DNA from: Limnomonas spitsbergensis
Lineage: Eukaryota > Chlorophyta > Chlorophyceae > Chlamydomonadales
Assembly: GCA_037349105.1 (NCBI GenBank)
Contig: JAYJMM010000071.1
Coordinates: 124,001 to 188,000 of the forward strand
Reading direction: 5' to 3'
DNA length: 64,000 nt
Positions within the stretch are counted from its first letter, which is position 1, and each line of letters starts with the position of its first letter. A program made the position numbers and the translations under genes. Below the pieces are notes generated by a model. It did not search any database and was not told the DNA's origin. It saw nothing but the letters and a program-made list of their open reading frames with translations. Positions 24,501 through 34,609 of this stretch are shown in pieces.

Positions 24501-27500
24501 CCAAAGGTGGTCTGGTGTGCACTGAAATAGACCCTGATGGCGCTAGGCCACCGGGGAAATACATTTGAGCCGGCATCCACACATGTACCAGCCAAGAAAG
24601 ATGAGAGGTCACCCAGCCTCTCTGCTTTCCAAATCCCGCTTTTCCCTCAACCTCTCACTTCATAAACCTCCAGCCCCCACCCAGCCCCTTCACTCAACCT
24701 CTCACTCCACAAACCTCCAGCCCCCACCCAGCCCCTTCACTCAACCCTTCACTCCACAAACCTCCAGCCCCCACCCAGCCCCTTCACTCAACCCTTCACT
24801 CCACAAACCTCCAGCCCCCACCCAGCCCCTTCACTCAGCCCCTCACTTCATAAACCTCCAGCCCCCACCCAGCCCCTTCACTCAACCCTTCACTCCACAA
24901 ACCTCCAGCCCCCACCCAGCCCCTTCACTCAGCCCCTCAATCCACAAACCTCCAGCCCCCACCCAGCCCCTTCACTCAACCCCTCACTTCATAAACCCCC
25001 AGCCCCACCCAGCCCCTTCACTCAGCCCCTCACTCCACAAACCTCCAGCCCCCACCCAGCCCCTTCACTCAGCCCCTCACTCCATAAACCTCCAGCCCCC
25101 ACCCAGCCCCTTCACTCAACCTCTCACTCCACAAACCTCCAGCCCCCACCCAGCCTCTTCACTCAATCCCTCACTCCACAAACCTCCAGCCCCCACCCAG
25201 CCCCTTCACTCAACCTCTCACTCCACAAACCTCCAGCCCCCACCCAGCCCCTTCACTCAACCCCTCACTCCACAAACCTCCAGCCCCCACCCAGCCCCTT
25301 CACTCAACCCCTCACTCCACAAACCTCCAGCCCCCACCCAGCCCCTTCACTCAACCTCTCACTCCACAAACCTCCAGCCCCCACCCAGCCCCTTCACTCA
25401 ACCTCTCACTCCACAAACCTCCAGCCCCCACCCAGCCCCTTCACACAGCCCCTCACTCCACAAACCTCCAGCCCCCACCCAGCCCCTTCACTCAACCCCC
25501 CACTCCACAAACCTCCAGCCCCCACCCAGCCCTTTCACTCAACCTCTCACTCCACAAACCTCCAGCCCCCACCCAGCCCCTTCACGCAACCTCTCACTCC
25601 ACAAACCTCCAGCCCCCACCCAGCCCCTTCACTCAACCTCTCACTCCACAAACCTCCAGCCCCCACCCAGCCCCTTCACTCAACCCTTCACTCCACAAAC
25701 CTCCAGCCCCCACCCAGCCCCTTCACCCAACCCCTCACTCCACAAACCTCCAGCCCCCACCCAGCCCCTTCACTCAACCTCTCACTCCACAAACCTCCAG
25801 CCCGCACCCAACCCCGTCACTCCACCCTTCACTCCACAAACCTCCAGCCCTCACCCAGCCCCTTCACTCAACCTCTCACTCCACAAACCTCCAGCCCCCA
25901 CCCAGCCCCTTCACTCAACCTCTCACTCCACAAACCTCCAGCCCCCACCCAGCCCTTTCACTCAACCTCTCACTCCAGATACCTCCAACCCCCACCCAGC
26001 CCTTTCACTCAACCTCTCACTCCACAAACCTCCAGCCCCCACCCAGCCCCTTCACGCAACCTCTCACTCCACAAACCTCCAGCCCCCACCCAGCCCCTTC
26101 ACTCAACCTCTCACTCCACAAACCTCCCGCCCCCACCCAGCCCCTTCACTCAACCCTTCACTCCACAAACCTCCAGCCCCCACCCAGCCCCTTCACCCAA
26201 CCCCTCACTCCACAAACCTCCAGCCCCCACCCAGCCCCTTCACTCAACCCCTCACTCCACAAACCTCCAGTCCGCACCCAGCCCCTTCATTCAACCCTTC
26301 ACTCCACAAACCTCCAGCCCCCACCCAGCCCCTTCACTCAACCTCTCACTCCACAAACCTCCAGCCCCCACCCAGCCCCTTCACTGAACCCTTCACTCCA
26401 CAAACCTCCAGCCCCCACCCAGCCCCTTCACTCAACCTCTCACTCCACAAACCTCCAGCCCCCACCCAGCCCCTTCACTCAGCCCCTCACTCCACAAACC
26501 TCCAGCCCCCACCCAGCCCCTTCACTCAACCTCTCACTCCACAAACCTCCAGCCCCCACCCAGCCCCTTCACTCAACCCCTCACTTCATAAACCCCCAGC
26601 CCCACCCAGCCCCTTCACTCAGCCCCTCACTCCACAAACCTCCAGCCCCCACCCAGCCCCTTCACTCAGCCCCTCACTCCACAAACCTCCAGCCCCCACC
26701 CAGCCCATTCACTCAACCCCTCACTCCACAAACCTCCAGCCCCCACCCAGCCCCTTCACTCAACCCCTCACTTCATAAACCTCCAGCCCCCACCCAGCCC
26801 CTTCACTCAGCCCCTCACTCCACAAACCTCCAGCCCCCACCCAGCCCCTTCACTCAACCTCTCACTCCACAAACCTCCAGCCCCCACCCAGCCCCTTCAC
26901 TCAACCCCTCACTCCACAAACCTCCAGCCCCCACCCAGCCCCCAATTCCATCAACCATTCACTCCATGAATCTTCAGTCCCAATCAATTAATCTACCCAG
27001 AGCCCCTAAACCATGCAGTCTGTTTTCAACGCTTCCCCCGGGCACATGTGTCCTGTGGTCATGATCCTATCCTCATTGCGTTGAAGAGGGTGGACACTCC
27101 CAGTCTGATCACATGGGGGCTTGCATACCATTCCTATGGTGTGTGCAGGAGCTGGCTGCGGGAGGCACCGCATCCCCGAGGATGTCCATTGCCGAGGGAC
27201 TGGATGGAATACAGGTGAGCTCTCAGGGCCTCAGGTCTTGCTGACGGCTTCCCCGTTTTTTTGTATTTCGTTTTGTTGTTGAGAGTACTGATGAGTGCTT
27301 TGCCTGTGTGCAGCTTTTGTCTTGCTGACGGCTTTTCATTTTTTTGTATTTTGTTTGTTGTTGAGAGTACCGATGAGAGCTTTGCCAGTGTTCAGCTTTC
27401 TGGTCAGATCGCATTCAGGCACATGCATGTACGGTGTGCACATTAATAATAAACAGTGCATTCCTGGTACTACGTGTAAACAAATAATAAACAGTGCATC

Positions 27501-30423
27501 ATACCTACCGGTAAATAAATGATTTGTGGACATGAGGGAAGCATAAAAATAAATGTTCAGCATTGCATGATCGTGTGTAAATAAATCATAATCAGTGCTT
27601 CATGTTTGAATGTGCATTCTAGTATTAAAGATGAAGTTCAGCTACATCATGGGCAGTAGTCTACTTATTGAAGCCCAGGGTTCTGTCCAATGCTTTATTT
27701 TCCTAGTTCTGGTTTTCGCCCGTCACCTAGTATGAGATTGTAGACAGCATTGTTTTGTGGAAGGATAGCATTTTGTTTTTTCTACAAGCGGGCCCTGTCC
27801 GCCGCCCTTCGGGTGCGTCCTATTTTCCAAGTTGTGCTTGTTGCCCTCCTGCTGGAATCAATTCACAGGCTAATCTCTTCAAGAGGGAACCCGTGGTGCC
27901 AATGCTGTCCCCGCGTCTGTCTGAGGTCATGTCTGACAACAGCTTGTCCAGCCGTAGCCGCAGCCAGCCCTCCACCTCCATCCGAAGCACGATCCACGAG
28001 CCCGGCCGGCAGGTGCCCTACCCGTTCCACAACGCCTCCATCCAAGCGACCTTGCATTTCACCGACCCGCAGCAGCAGCAGCAGCATGTACGGAATCCGT
28101 TCCACGTCGTAGACCGCAGCTCGGTGCCCTCGTCGGCCACGCCGCGGGGCGGCGGAGGTGCGCCCACCTCCCCACCCATCTACCAGTTTGGGAGCCTGCC
28201 GCCCTCGGCAATGCACGCCTCCGGCTTGTCCACACTTCAGGACCTGCTCGTGCGCAACAGCGCTCCGGTCCTCGATCTGGCGCCAGCTCAAAGCGTCCCG
28301 GCGCCCGCGAACCCCACCATGAGCTTCCCGCTCCAGCGCGGTGGTAGCTCGGCGTCCTTTACTCTCAATCCGGCTGGGAACCAGGGGTGGGCGTCCAGCC
28401 CGGATGCTGCTTGCGGTGGCAGCCCCGGCCCCGCCTACAATCGGAACGCCGACAAGCCCCCGCGGTTCCGCCGTATGTCTGCCGAAGTCCGACCGTTCAG
28501 GTCTTCTCCACCGCCGCACGCTGGCATGCTGTCTGCGAGCAGCCCCTACAATATTGTTCAAGATCTGGTGGGTTTGTGGTTTTGGGGGGATTTTTCGAGG
28601 GGGTGCACTTTGACAACGTAACATTCTGTGACACCTGACTTGGGAGGAACAGCTCCTTCCTCTGCTGCCCCTTTTCCTGCTGCCCCTGCCCCTGCCCCTG
28701 CCCCTTCTCTTACTGTCCCTGTTGCTGCTGCGTCCCCTGCCCCTGTGGCTGCACGCTGCACCACAATGTCCTGGCAAAGGCAGGACTTACCAGATGGGAC
28801 ATGCTTGCACGTACTTGGGTGGGGACATGCTTCCTTGCACCCTCCTCTCGGCGTTTCTGGCTGGCTAGGGAGGGGGGGATGACACTGATTCCTGATCACC
28901 GCGCTGTTTGAGGGGCCAACTGCAAAAGCATCTTCACCTGCCCGCCCTCAACATGTTCCCTTGCTGCGCAAAACTACTACACCCTCCCCCCACCACCCTC
29001 GACATCTTTTATTTTGTGGCCAACACGAATTACCTACCTCAACATCTGTACGTCTGAGGCCAATACAAATGACCTCCCCCCCGTCCCGCCCTGGACTTGT
29101 TTGAGTTTGCAGTCTGCGATGCGCCAGACATCCCAGCTGACGCGCTTGAGGGGCCTCACTGCCAAAACACCTCATAGGCTCATAACGTACCCTGAAAACC
29201 CTATAAGCAGGCCCTCAATGCATTGACGAAATCCGCTTGCCCGCCCTCCACACATTGCATGGTATGAATGTTTGTAGACCGCGAAGCGCCAGAGAGCCCC
29301 GTTGCATGTGATCACGGGGGGCGGGACCCTGGAGCTGGGAGGCCAGCCTGCGCAGGAGCCGCTCGTGCGCCGCCTCTCCGGCCAGCAGCTGTATCATCTT
29401 GAGAGTGAGTGAGAGGAGGGTTTCAGGGTTGGCGAATCTGCCGATACGAAGCGTCCAGAGAGGGAAACAGTGTAACAGGCGTCTTCATGTGCTTGGATAG
29501 AGCGAGAGCCGTGGGTTTGCCGCCTGGAGAGTCAGCGTTGCCACCTGGAGGGTGACCGAGGGTGGAAGGCACTGGGGGTCTTGCTTGCGTGTGTGTGTAA
29601 CGCAGGCAAATTATGTGTGTGTGTTTGTGTGTGTGTTATCCTGACAACACGATGTGTGTGTGTGTGTGTGTTTTGTAAGCTTGACTTAAATGTGCTTGTT
29701 TGTGTGTGTGTGTGTGTAAGCTTGCCTTAAAATGTGTTTGCTTGTGTGTGTGTGTGTGTAAGCCTGACTTCAAATGTGCTGGTGTGTGTGTTTGTTAGCC
29801 TTACTTCAAATGGGCTTGCTTGTGTGTGTGTGTGTGTATGTAAGCCTGACTCCTAATGTGCTTCCTTGCTTGTGTGTGTTTCAGGTTGTGGGCGCCATCA
29901 TCCTCGGTCAAGGGTCTCGGAGATGGATGCCATGAATGCTGACAACCCGCCCGAAGCCCACGGCCTGGATGATGAGAGCATTGATGACTTCCTGGCGCAG
30001 AATCTGCCGAGCTTGTCACCAATGGGTGTGGGCTTCCGCTCGGAGGCCTTCCACGGCGGCGGCGGCTACGGCGCCCAAGGCATGTCGCAGGACGACATGA
30101 TGGAGCTGCCTGCATACCGGCTGTCTAACACCATGCAGCACATGCTGAACCTAGGAGGCGGCAGCAGCTCTGACGGGCTTCGCACGGGGGCTAATATGAA
30201 CCAGCAGCGCCAGCAGCAGCACCAGGAGGATCAAGGGCCCCAGCTTCAGGAGGGACAGGGGCAGCCCGGGCAGGAGCCTCAGCAGCACACATTTGAGGAG
30301 CAGGTTCCGGACAACGACTCGTTCAACAAGACGCTGTACCGTATCCTCAAGCGCTCCGAGTCGGACTCGTTCAAACGCTTGATCGAGGGGTCGGGGCTGG
30401 CATCGCCCCGGCTACCTTTTTGA
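15535..30423 (+). CDS. CBP60-like (calmodulin-binding protein 60-type) protein, about 15 exons
   Basis: Exons: 15535-15591, 15703-15878, 15964-16159, 16454-16534, 17628-17702, 19379-19552, 19994-20153, 20797-20889, 21672-21855, 23544-23716, 27149-27214, 27869-28567, 29278-29404, 29885-30423. That gives about 930 codons. One exon near 18680-18830 is possible. The join 20153/20797 is off by one phase, so an exon or boundary is missed there. Features in order: DYVLARIRQFSQVFAHL; a Cys block FLGCLDRTCLLC..NKKC; the region with RTYSCFRVMGRAIQRD; VKTQRALNDYRK..YPHYKDELTKL; then LGMVYRTAGPDGLTKLQVLS; a long Ser/Pro/Gln-rich low-complexity tail; and a C-terminal NDSFNKTLYRILKRSESDSF. The core order resembles plant CBP60 transcription factors, which bind calmodulin and act in stress responses. 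The family call is by memory of pattern and is moderate; function in this alga is inferred. Confidence 0.6.
17703..18252 (+). repeat. Echoes of CBP60-like exon 5 end and donor
   Basis: Exon 5 ends GGACGCCTGTTACTTAAGCT-TCAG with donor GTGAGG at 17703. The same exon tail recurs at about 17797-17824, 17878-17904, 17957-17980 and 18018-18040, with a weaker copy at 18226-18246. The spacers are purine-rich (GGAGCATGGGAGGGG). The donor is GTTAAG-like in the first two echoes but a good GTGAAG and GTAAGG in the next two, so cryptic 5' splice sites persist. Confidence 0.85.
19251..19372 (+). pseudogene. Degenerate duplicate of CBP60-like exon at 19379
   Basis: This copy reads DGRFRILDLFNMDKNGPCHK then KARTYSC, against DGKCRLPDLFITDKNDTYHQ then DARTYSC in the real exon 128 bp downstream. 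It is still open in frame, but the acceptor CAG has become CAA-G, and the second half of the exon (from FRVMGRAIQ) is absent. It is either a decayed partial duplicate or, less likely, an alternative exon. Confidence 0.7.
19590..19925 (+). repeat. Echoes of CBP60-like exon 7 (19994) acceptor side
   Basis: The true exon starts CTCCACAG then GTCAAGACTCAGCGAGCCCT and GATTACCGCAAGGCTGCATAC. At 19853-19910 there is CTCCACAG then GTCAAGATGCAGCGCGCCCT and GGCCGCAAGACGGCGTATGC. Near 19596 and 19935 there are shorter GTACCGCAGGGCGGCGTATGC-like copies. The 19861 echo keeps a complete acceptor. Confidence 0.8.
20183..20226 (+). repeat. Echo of the donor of the exon ending at 20153
   Basis: The exon ends ACCTCCATTGAAACGG with GTGCGTGTCCTGGATTA. 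A copy 50 bp downstream reads TCACCATTGAAACGG then GTAGGTGTGCTGGACTA. The echo has a donor at least as good as the original. Confidence 0.75.
21390..21671 (+). repeat. 63-bp repeats of pyrimidine tract and acceptor before the exon at 21672
   Basis: Four near-identical units contain TGCCCCCTAACGAAG, TACCTGCCCCCCCTGTCCTC and CCCTGTCCTTTGCTTATAG then TTG. The true acceptor of the exon at 21672 has the same CCCTGTCCTTTGCCCTTGTAG form. Polypyrimidine tract and acceptor have been amplified together, leaving three upstream decoy TAG sites. Confidence 0.8.
21890..22270 (+). repeat. Tandem echoes of the exon ending at 21855 and its donor
   Basis: The exon end TGCAAGCAGGGGCAGGTCAA, then CCTGGACAAGCCGCTGG with donor GTGAGG, is repeated with about 90-bp spacing at 21910, 22002 and, more diverged, 22095 and 22215. 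Two copies are almost identical to the original and keep the donor. Spacers carry CCCTTAGAACCCTACA telomere-like strings. Confidence 0.85.
22857..23433. mobile_element. MITE with about 45-bp inverted ends and TA target duplication
   Basis: The left end begins CCGTAGTATCAGTCAATTTT and the right end finishes as its reverse complement (..AATCGGACTGATACTACGG). Similarity runs inward through TTCGTT, TATATTGA and TCGTTTTT. TA lies immediately outside both ends, as for Tc1/mariner-type elements. It is 577 bp long, has no transposase frame, and lies in an intron of the CBP60-like gene. Family assignment rests on the TA duplication only. Confidence 0.7.
24048..24119 (+). tRNA. tRNA-Gln (anticodon CTG) in an intron
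   Basis: The full cloverleaf can be drawn. The acceptor stem GCCGGTA pairs with TACTGGC, with one G-T pair. The D-arm includes GTGTAGTGGTTAGCAC. The anticodon stem AAGGT/ACCTT holds the 7-base loop TTCTGAT (anticodon CTG). The T-arm is CTGAG, loop TTCGACT, CTCAG. No tRNA intron and no encoded CCA are present. A T run follows within about 20 bases, which suits a Pol III terminator. It lies in sense orientation in an intron of the CBP60-like gene. Confidence 0.88.
24650..26955 (+). repeat. 47-bp minisatellite, about 49 copies, in an intron
   Basis: The unit includes CCCCTTCACTCAACCTCTCA, then CTCCACAAACCTCCAGCCCC and CACCCAG, 47 bp in all. Copies differ mainly by C/T changes and CTTCATAAA variants. 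Because 47 is not divisible by three and the unit has no stop in any plus-strand frame, a 737-codon frame results; it is not a gene. The array ends about 190 bp before the acceptor of the exon at 27149. Confidence 0.92.
29590..29880 (+). repeat. GT microsatellite cluster in intron
   Basis: Six or more (GT)n runs are separated by similar spacers (AAGCTTGACTTAAATGTGCT / AAGCCTGACTTCAAATGTGC). The arrangement is therefore itself a tandem array of about 55 bp ending just before the last exon's acceptor at 29884. Confidence 0.85.
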
Positions 30424-31035
30424 AGCGTGTCACGGGACTGGAAATAACTACAGGCCGTCGCACCGGAGCGCACCTAGGTTGGGAGCTGATGACGCAGTCG
30501 GTACTTTTGTGCATGGCCTCTGCCCTTTTTGGGGTATCAAGGGGGAGCTTTGGGGGGCTTTGCTGATGCTCCCCTGAGATGTGTACGTTTATTATCCATT
30601 GAGCGTGTCGAGGAAGCATCAGGCTGTTACCTGAAAACCACTGAATTGGAGACCAAACATGAGCGAACATACAGCCAGGTCCCTGGAACCTACGCCAGGC
30701 CCCTGCAGAAAACACAGCCAGGTCCTTGCAAACTATGTGGACCTAAGTTTCATAAGTAAGGTATCCAGCCGAGGGGGGGGGCAAAAAAAAGTCAAACACC
30801 CCATCATAGAAAATGTGAAACGACCCATGGCTACCCCCCCCCCCCCCCCCCGCCTCCGGAACCTAGTAAAACCTTCATATCTCAGTCAAAAATCAGAATT
30901 TCAGGGAGGGACCGGGGTTTTAATTTCTATCAGCGCAAAAGTGCGCTTCTATTGGTGTCGATCAATGTACATGGTTCACAAATGTCAAGTGGTGAAACAA
31001 AAGAATATACCATTGCTCTTGCTACCACGTGCCAG
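30424..31035. other. 3' flank of CBP60-like gene, no gene seen
   Basis: This stretch probably contains the 3' UTR. Poly-C (about 30834-30850) and poly-G/A runs are present. From about 31020 it matches the outer part of the mobile element seen at 840-910. Confidence 0.4.
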
Positions 31036-32110
31036 CTACCTATCCACGCTAGAGACCGTGAGGCTCCAGAAACGAGAGGACTCTCGCACGAGTGGCTGCA
31101 AACTAGCTCCTAACTTGAGCGTGCTGACGTGCTGCTTCAGAAGCTTGGTCTTCTGCTTCTTGGGGAGCTCCTTGCCCACCACCCCCTCAAACTCCTCAGC
31201 GCTGATGGCATATCTCATCACATCTGCCTCCGTCAGCTCCTGACCAGGGTGGGCTGACTCCATGCGATCTAGGAAGTGATAGCTCCACACATAAGGGCGG
31301 TCGGTGCCCGCGCTGCTCCTGCAGATGGTGCAAGCCACTGGTCTGTTCATGCAAGGATTGGTGGCAGAACCCCTCTCAGCAGCTGCATATGACATCTTGT
31401 ACTTCAGGGGGCAGCGGGACTCGACTGCTAGCGTGCTGCTGGCAGAGCCTTTGCCCAACTCCGTTTTGCACAGGCCTGATGTCCTGTCGTCACACACAAT
31501 GCCACAGAAGCCGCATGCCTCAGCACCACTTGGCTCCAAGCTACACGCTGCTCCACATTGGCGCAGCAAGATGTGCGCTCCGACGTGCAGTCGCGTAGCT
31601 GATAGCTTGATTATCGTCCCACAGCCATGCACCTTGCACACAGTCGGCGCATCCCCAGCTCGATAGCAGCAGCAGCAGCCGGAGCAAGAGCTGAAGGAGT
31701 AGCATAAGTAAATGAGGGGTATAATAATGTCATTGTGCGCTGTCGCTTCGTCGAGTTCTCATTGGCCAGCCTCTCAGCTCCTCTCTTGCACTCTTTCCCC
31801 TGTTGGTGATTTCTTAGGGCCAGTGGGCTGTCTGTGAATTTTAAGACCTTCAAGCAATGCTCACAGCAGGTTGGCATTGCTAAATTAATGGTAACTACCA
31901 ATGCAGGTACATCGTGTGAGTCCATAATGGGTGTACGCACAACGGTGCATGTGGATCCGGAGCCATGACACCCCCCATGTCAAAATTGCATGCCAAGAGG
32001 GGTCTGGCATTCTGTGTGGCATTTTTATGATGTATATCTGTAGCAAATGACAGTGGGAATGCAACGCTTTAGCTATCGTCTCAATCTGATGTTTAAAGAA
32101 AGAGGGATGA
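31036..32110 (-). pseudogene. Zinc-finger / Cys-rich mobile-element ORF, frameshifted
   Basis: The minus strand holds two overlapping frames that belong together. The first (about 31940-31611) has CCEHCLKVLKFTDSPLALRN then HQQGKEC, a C-x2-C..H..C finger. The second (31641-31036) continues with CKVHGCGTIIKLSATRLHVG, CGFCGIVCDD, ACTICRSS and a Lys-rich KELPKKQKTKLLKQ. A one-base shift near 31640 breaks the join. Beyond the ORF, 31960-32110 matches the terminal sequence of the deleted copy at 215-400, in inverse orientation. No transposase motif is recognised, so the element class is unknown. Confidence 0.55.
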
Positions 32111-32499
32111 CAAAATAAAAAAGGCATTTTGTTTTATCCCCCTCCCCCCCACACTTTGCCCCTCCGTAAGTCCCAGCCCCCTGGGCCAAAAACAATTTGA
32201 AGACCAGATATGGAAAGCTCTCGTCAAGCTCTACAACTTATGATGATGGGGGTGTATTCAGTTCCTTTTTGCCCCCCCCCCCTCGTATCCAGCTTGTGAG
32301 CTTGAGCTTTTTTTTGAGGGGGGCTTCATCAAGGACTGGACAGGATAGGTGGATGGGCACTTGTATGAAGGCAACAGGTGTTTACGAATGCCTAGAGAAC
32401 CTCTGCGAAAAAAGTCCTTCATGTGTGTGTGATGGAGGGCTGAGATATTTGGGTCTGGCAGATCTGCGAGGTCTTGATGGTCCCAGCTTGTAGCCTCCT

Positions 32500-33650
32500 G
32501 CATGCAAGGGAGTGTCCTTTCCCTCCCAACCGGACAAGGGGGCACTAACACAACCAAATTGGTTGAGCAGGACCCAGTCATTGATATGGTGGCATTGTTC
32601 GCTTGGGCATGAATGCGAGTTTCCAATATTGTGGGAGTGCCTCGCTGGCATGAAAGGTTTGCCCGCCTTACGACCGGTTGTCTTCCGGTGTGGACCAGGG
32701 AGACTTTCCAAATAAAGGAAAGCACAGACGGGGTAAAAGTGGCAGTTGTGGCATCCAAACGTGCAAACACAAACAGCCAACAGTTAAGTTCCACACCCTC
32801 GTACCACAGATTCCCAAAACACAAGCACACACAAAGCTTCTTGTTCTCACAACCCGATAGCTGGGCCTGTGTCACGTCAATAGCATGCACACAGCAACTG
32901 AAGAGGCCAATAGCAGGAATGAAGTGTTAAATGTGCATCTATAACCAATATGCCCGGGCACCCAGGACCAATATTTACGTGACCATGTTCTGTACAATTC
33001 CTGTTTGAATCGACCTCTTGGTTCTTCGTGGGCACGATTAATGCCGCAGGGCCCCCCCTCAGCCCTAGGGTACTGGCTACAAGGAAAAGTAGGTGTCACA
33101 AAATAAGATGCAGCCACCAAAAAAAAGCTGTGGCCACCCTGAAACTTGCTCCATGTCACTCAAAACCAATCACGAGATAATTGACCCATGGCCCAACCTG
33201 ACATCACGAGTTATTTATCAATGAGCAGTTACTCAAGTCAAAAATACGTTGCAAAGTTCATGCCCCCCTCATGTCTTTACCAACTGTGCCCACACCTGTC
33301 GCAAAGCCCACACCGATTTATATGCTCCTTGTAAAACTCCATCAGGCTGTGCTCTCAATCCATGCTGACGTGTGAGGTTTTCTAAGGTTGGGCGGCTGGC
33401 CTCCCACTTGGTTAAGTCCATGGAAAATAAAGCTCTCCAACATTTGATCATTGCCAACGTCCATCACACTCACAACAAGTCCCTCCTAGCACCTGAACCC
33501 ACACAACAGCCCCCCCCCGTATAGAGTATGAGCCTCCAGTGGACAGAAAACAAGCCTACAAATATTCCACAATTGTTCAATTCCCCTGGGGATCCACACA
33601 TCCCGGTCGTATCGCGCGGCGCTACAGAGATCCAGTGCCACCACTGCCAG
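32500..33650 (+). pseudogene. Possible decayed non-LTR retrotransposon 3' end
   Basis: The plus strand has scattered pieces that resemble the tail of algal reverse-transcriptase ORFs. Near 32600 there is HCSLGHECEFPILWECLAG, a C..H..WEC zinc-knuckle-like string. Near 33430-33620 there are NKALQHLIIANVHHTHNKSL and IPQLFNSPGDPHIPVVSR. Stops and frame changes interrupt all of it. The identification is weak and depends on spacing and a few residues. Confidence 0.3.
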
Positions 33651-34550
33651 CAGGCCCAAGTCACTCCTAGCACCCTGCCTGCAGGCCCAAGTCACTCCTA
33701 GCACCCTGCCTGCAGGCCCAAGTCACTCCTAGCACTCTGTCTGCAGGCCCAAGTCACTCCTAGCACCCTGCCTGCAGACCCAAGTCACTCCTAGCACCCT
33801 GCCTGCAGGCCCAAGTCACTCCTAGCACCCTGCCTGCAGGCCCAAGTCACTCCTAGCACCCTGCCTGCAGGCCCAAGTCACTCCTAGCTCCCTGCCAGCA
33901 GGCCCAAGTCACTCCTAGCACTCTGTCTGCAGGCCCAAGTCACTCCTAGCACCCTGCCTGCAGGCCCAAGTCACTCCTAGCACCCTGCCTGCGGGCCCAA
34001 GTCACTCCTAGCACCCTGCCAGCAGTCCCAAGTCACTCATATCACCCTGCCTGCAGGCCCAAGTCACTCCTAACACCCTGCCAACAGGCCCAAGTCACTC
34101 CTAGCACCCTGCCTGCAGGCCCAAGTCACTCCTAGCACCCTGCCAGCAGGCCCAAGTCACTCCTAGCACCCTGCCAGCAGGCCCAAGTCACTCCTAGCAC
34201 CCTGCCTGCAGGCCCAAGTCACTCCTAGCACCCTGCCTGCAGACCCAAGTCACTCCTAGCACCCTGCCTGCAGGCCCACGTCACTCCTAGCACCCTGCCT
34301 GCATGCCCACGTCACTCCTAGCACCCTTCCTGCAGGCCCAAGTCACTCCTAGCACCCTGCCTGCAGGCCCAAGTCACTCCTAGCACCCTGCCTGCAGGCC
34401 CAAGTCACTCCTAGCACCCTGCCTGCAGGCCCAAGTCACTCCTAGCACCCTGCCTGCAGACCCAAGTCACTCCTAGCACCCTGCCTGCAGACCCAAGTCA
34501 CTCCTAGCACCCTGCCTGCAGACCCAAGTCACTCCTAGCACCCGGTCAGT
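33650..34550 (+). repeat. 31-bp minisatellite, about 29 copies
   Basis: The unit CCCAAGTCACTCCTAGCACC-CTGCCTGCAGG repeats head to tail with scattered single-base variants (for example GCCAGCAGG, CTGTCTGCAGG). It ends 60 bp before the stop codon of the M11 gene, on its 3' side. Confidence 0.92.
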
Positions 34551-34609
34551 TGCTGAACACCCGCACAGCACTCCATGTATTTGTCAGTCCCCTTACTTTC
34601 CCTAGAGAT

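Noticed and set aside
24565..26778. 737-codon proline-rich open frame
   Set aside because: It is produced by a 47-bp minisatellite lacking stops. It lies inside an intron between phase-compatible conserved exons and has no non-repeat domain.
27755..28621. Whole 288-codon frame as a separate gene
   Set aside because: Only 27869-28567 has splice sites that join in phase to neighbouring exons; the first 38 codons are intron.
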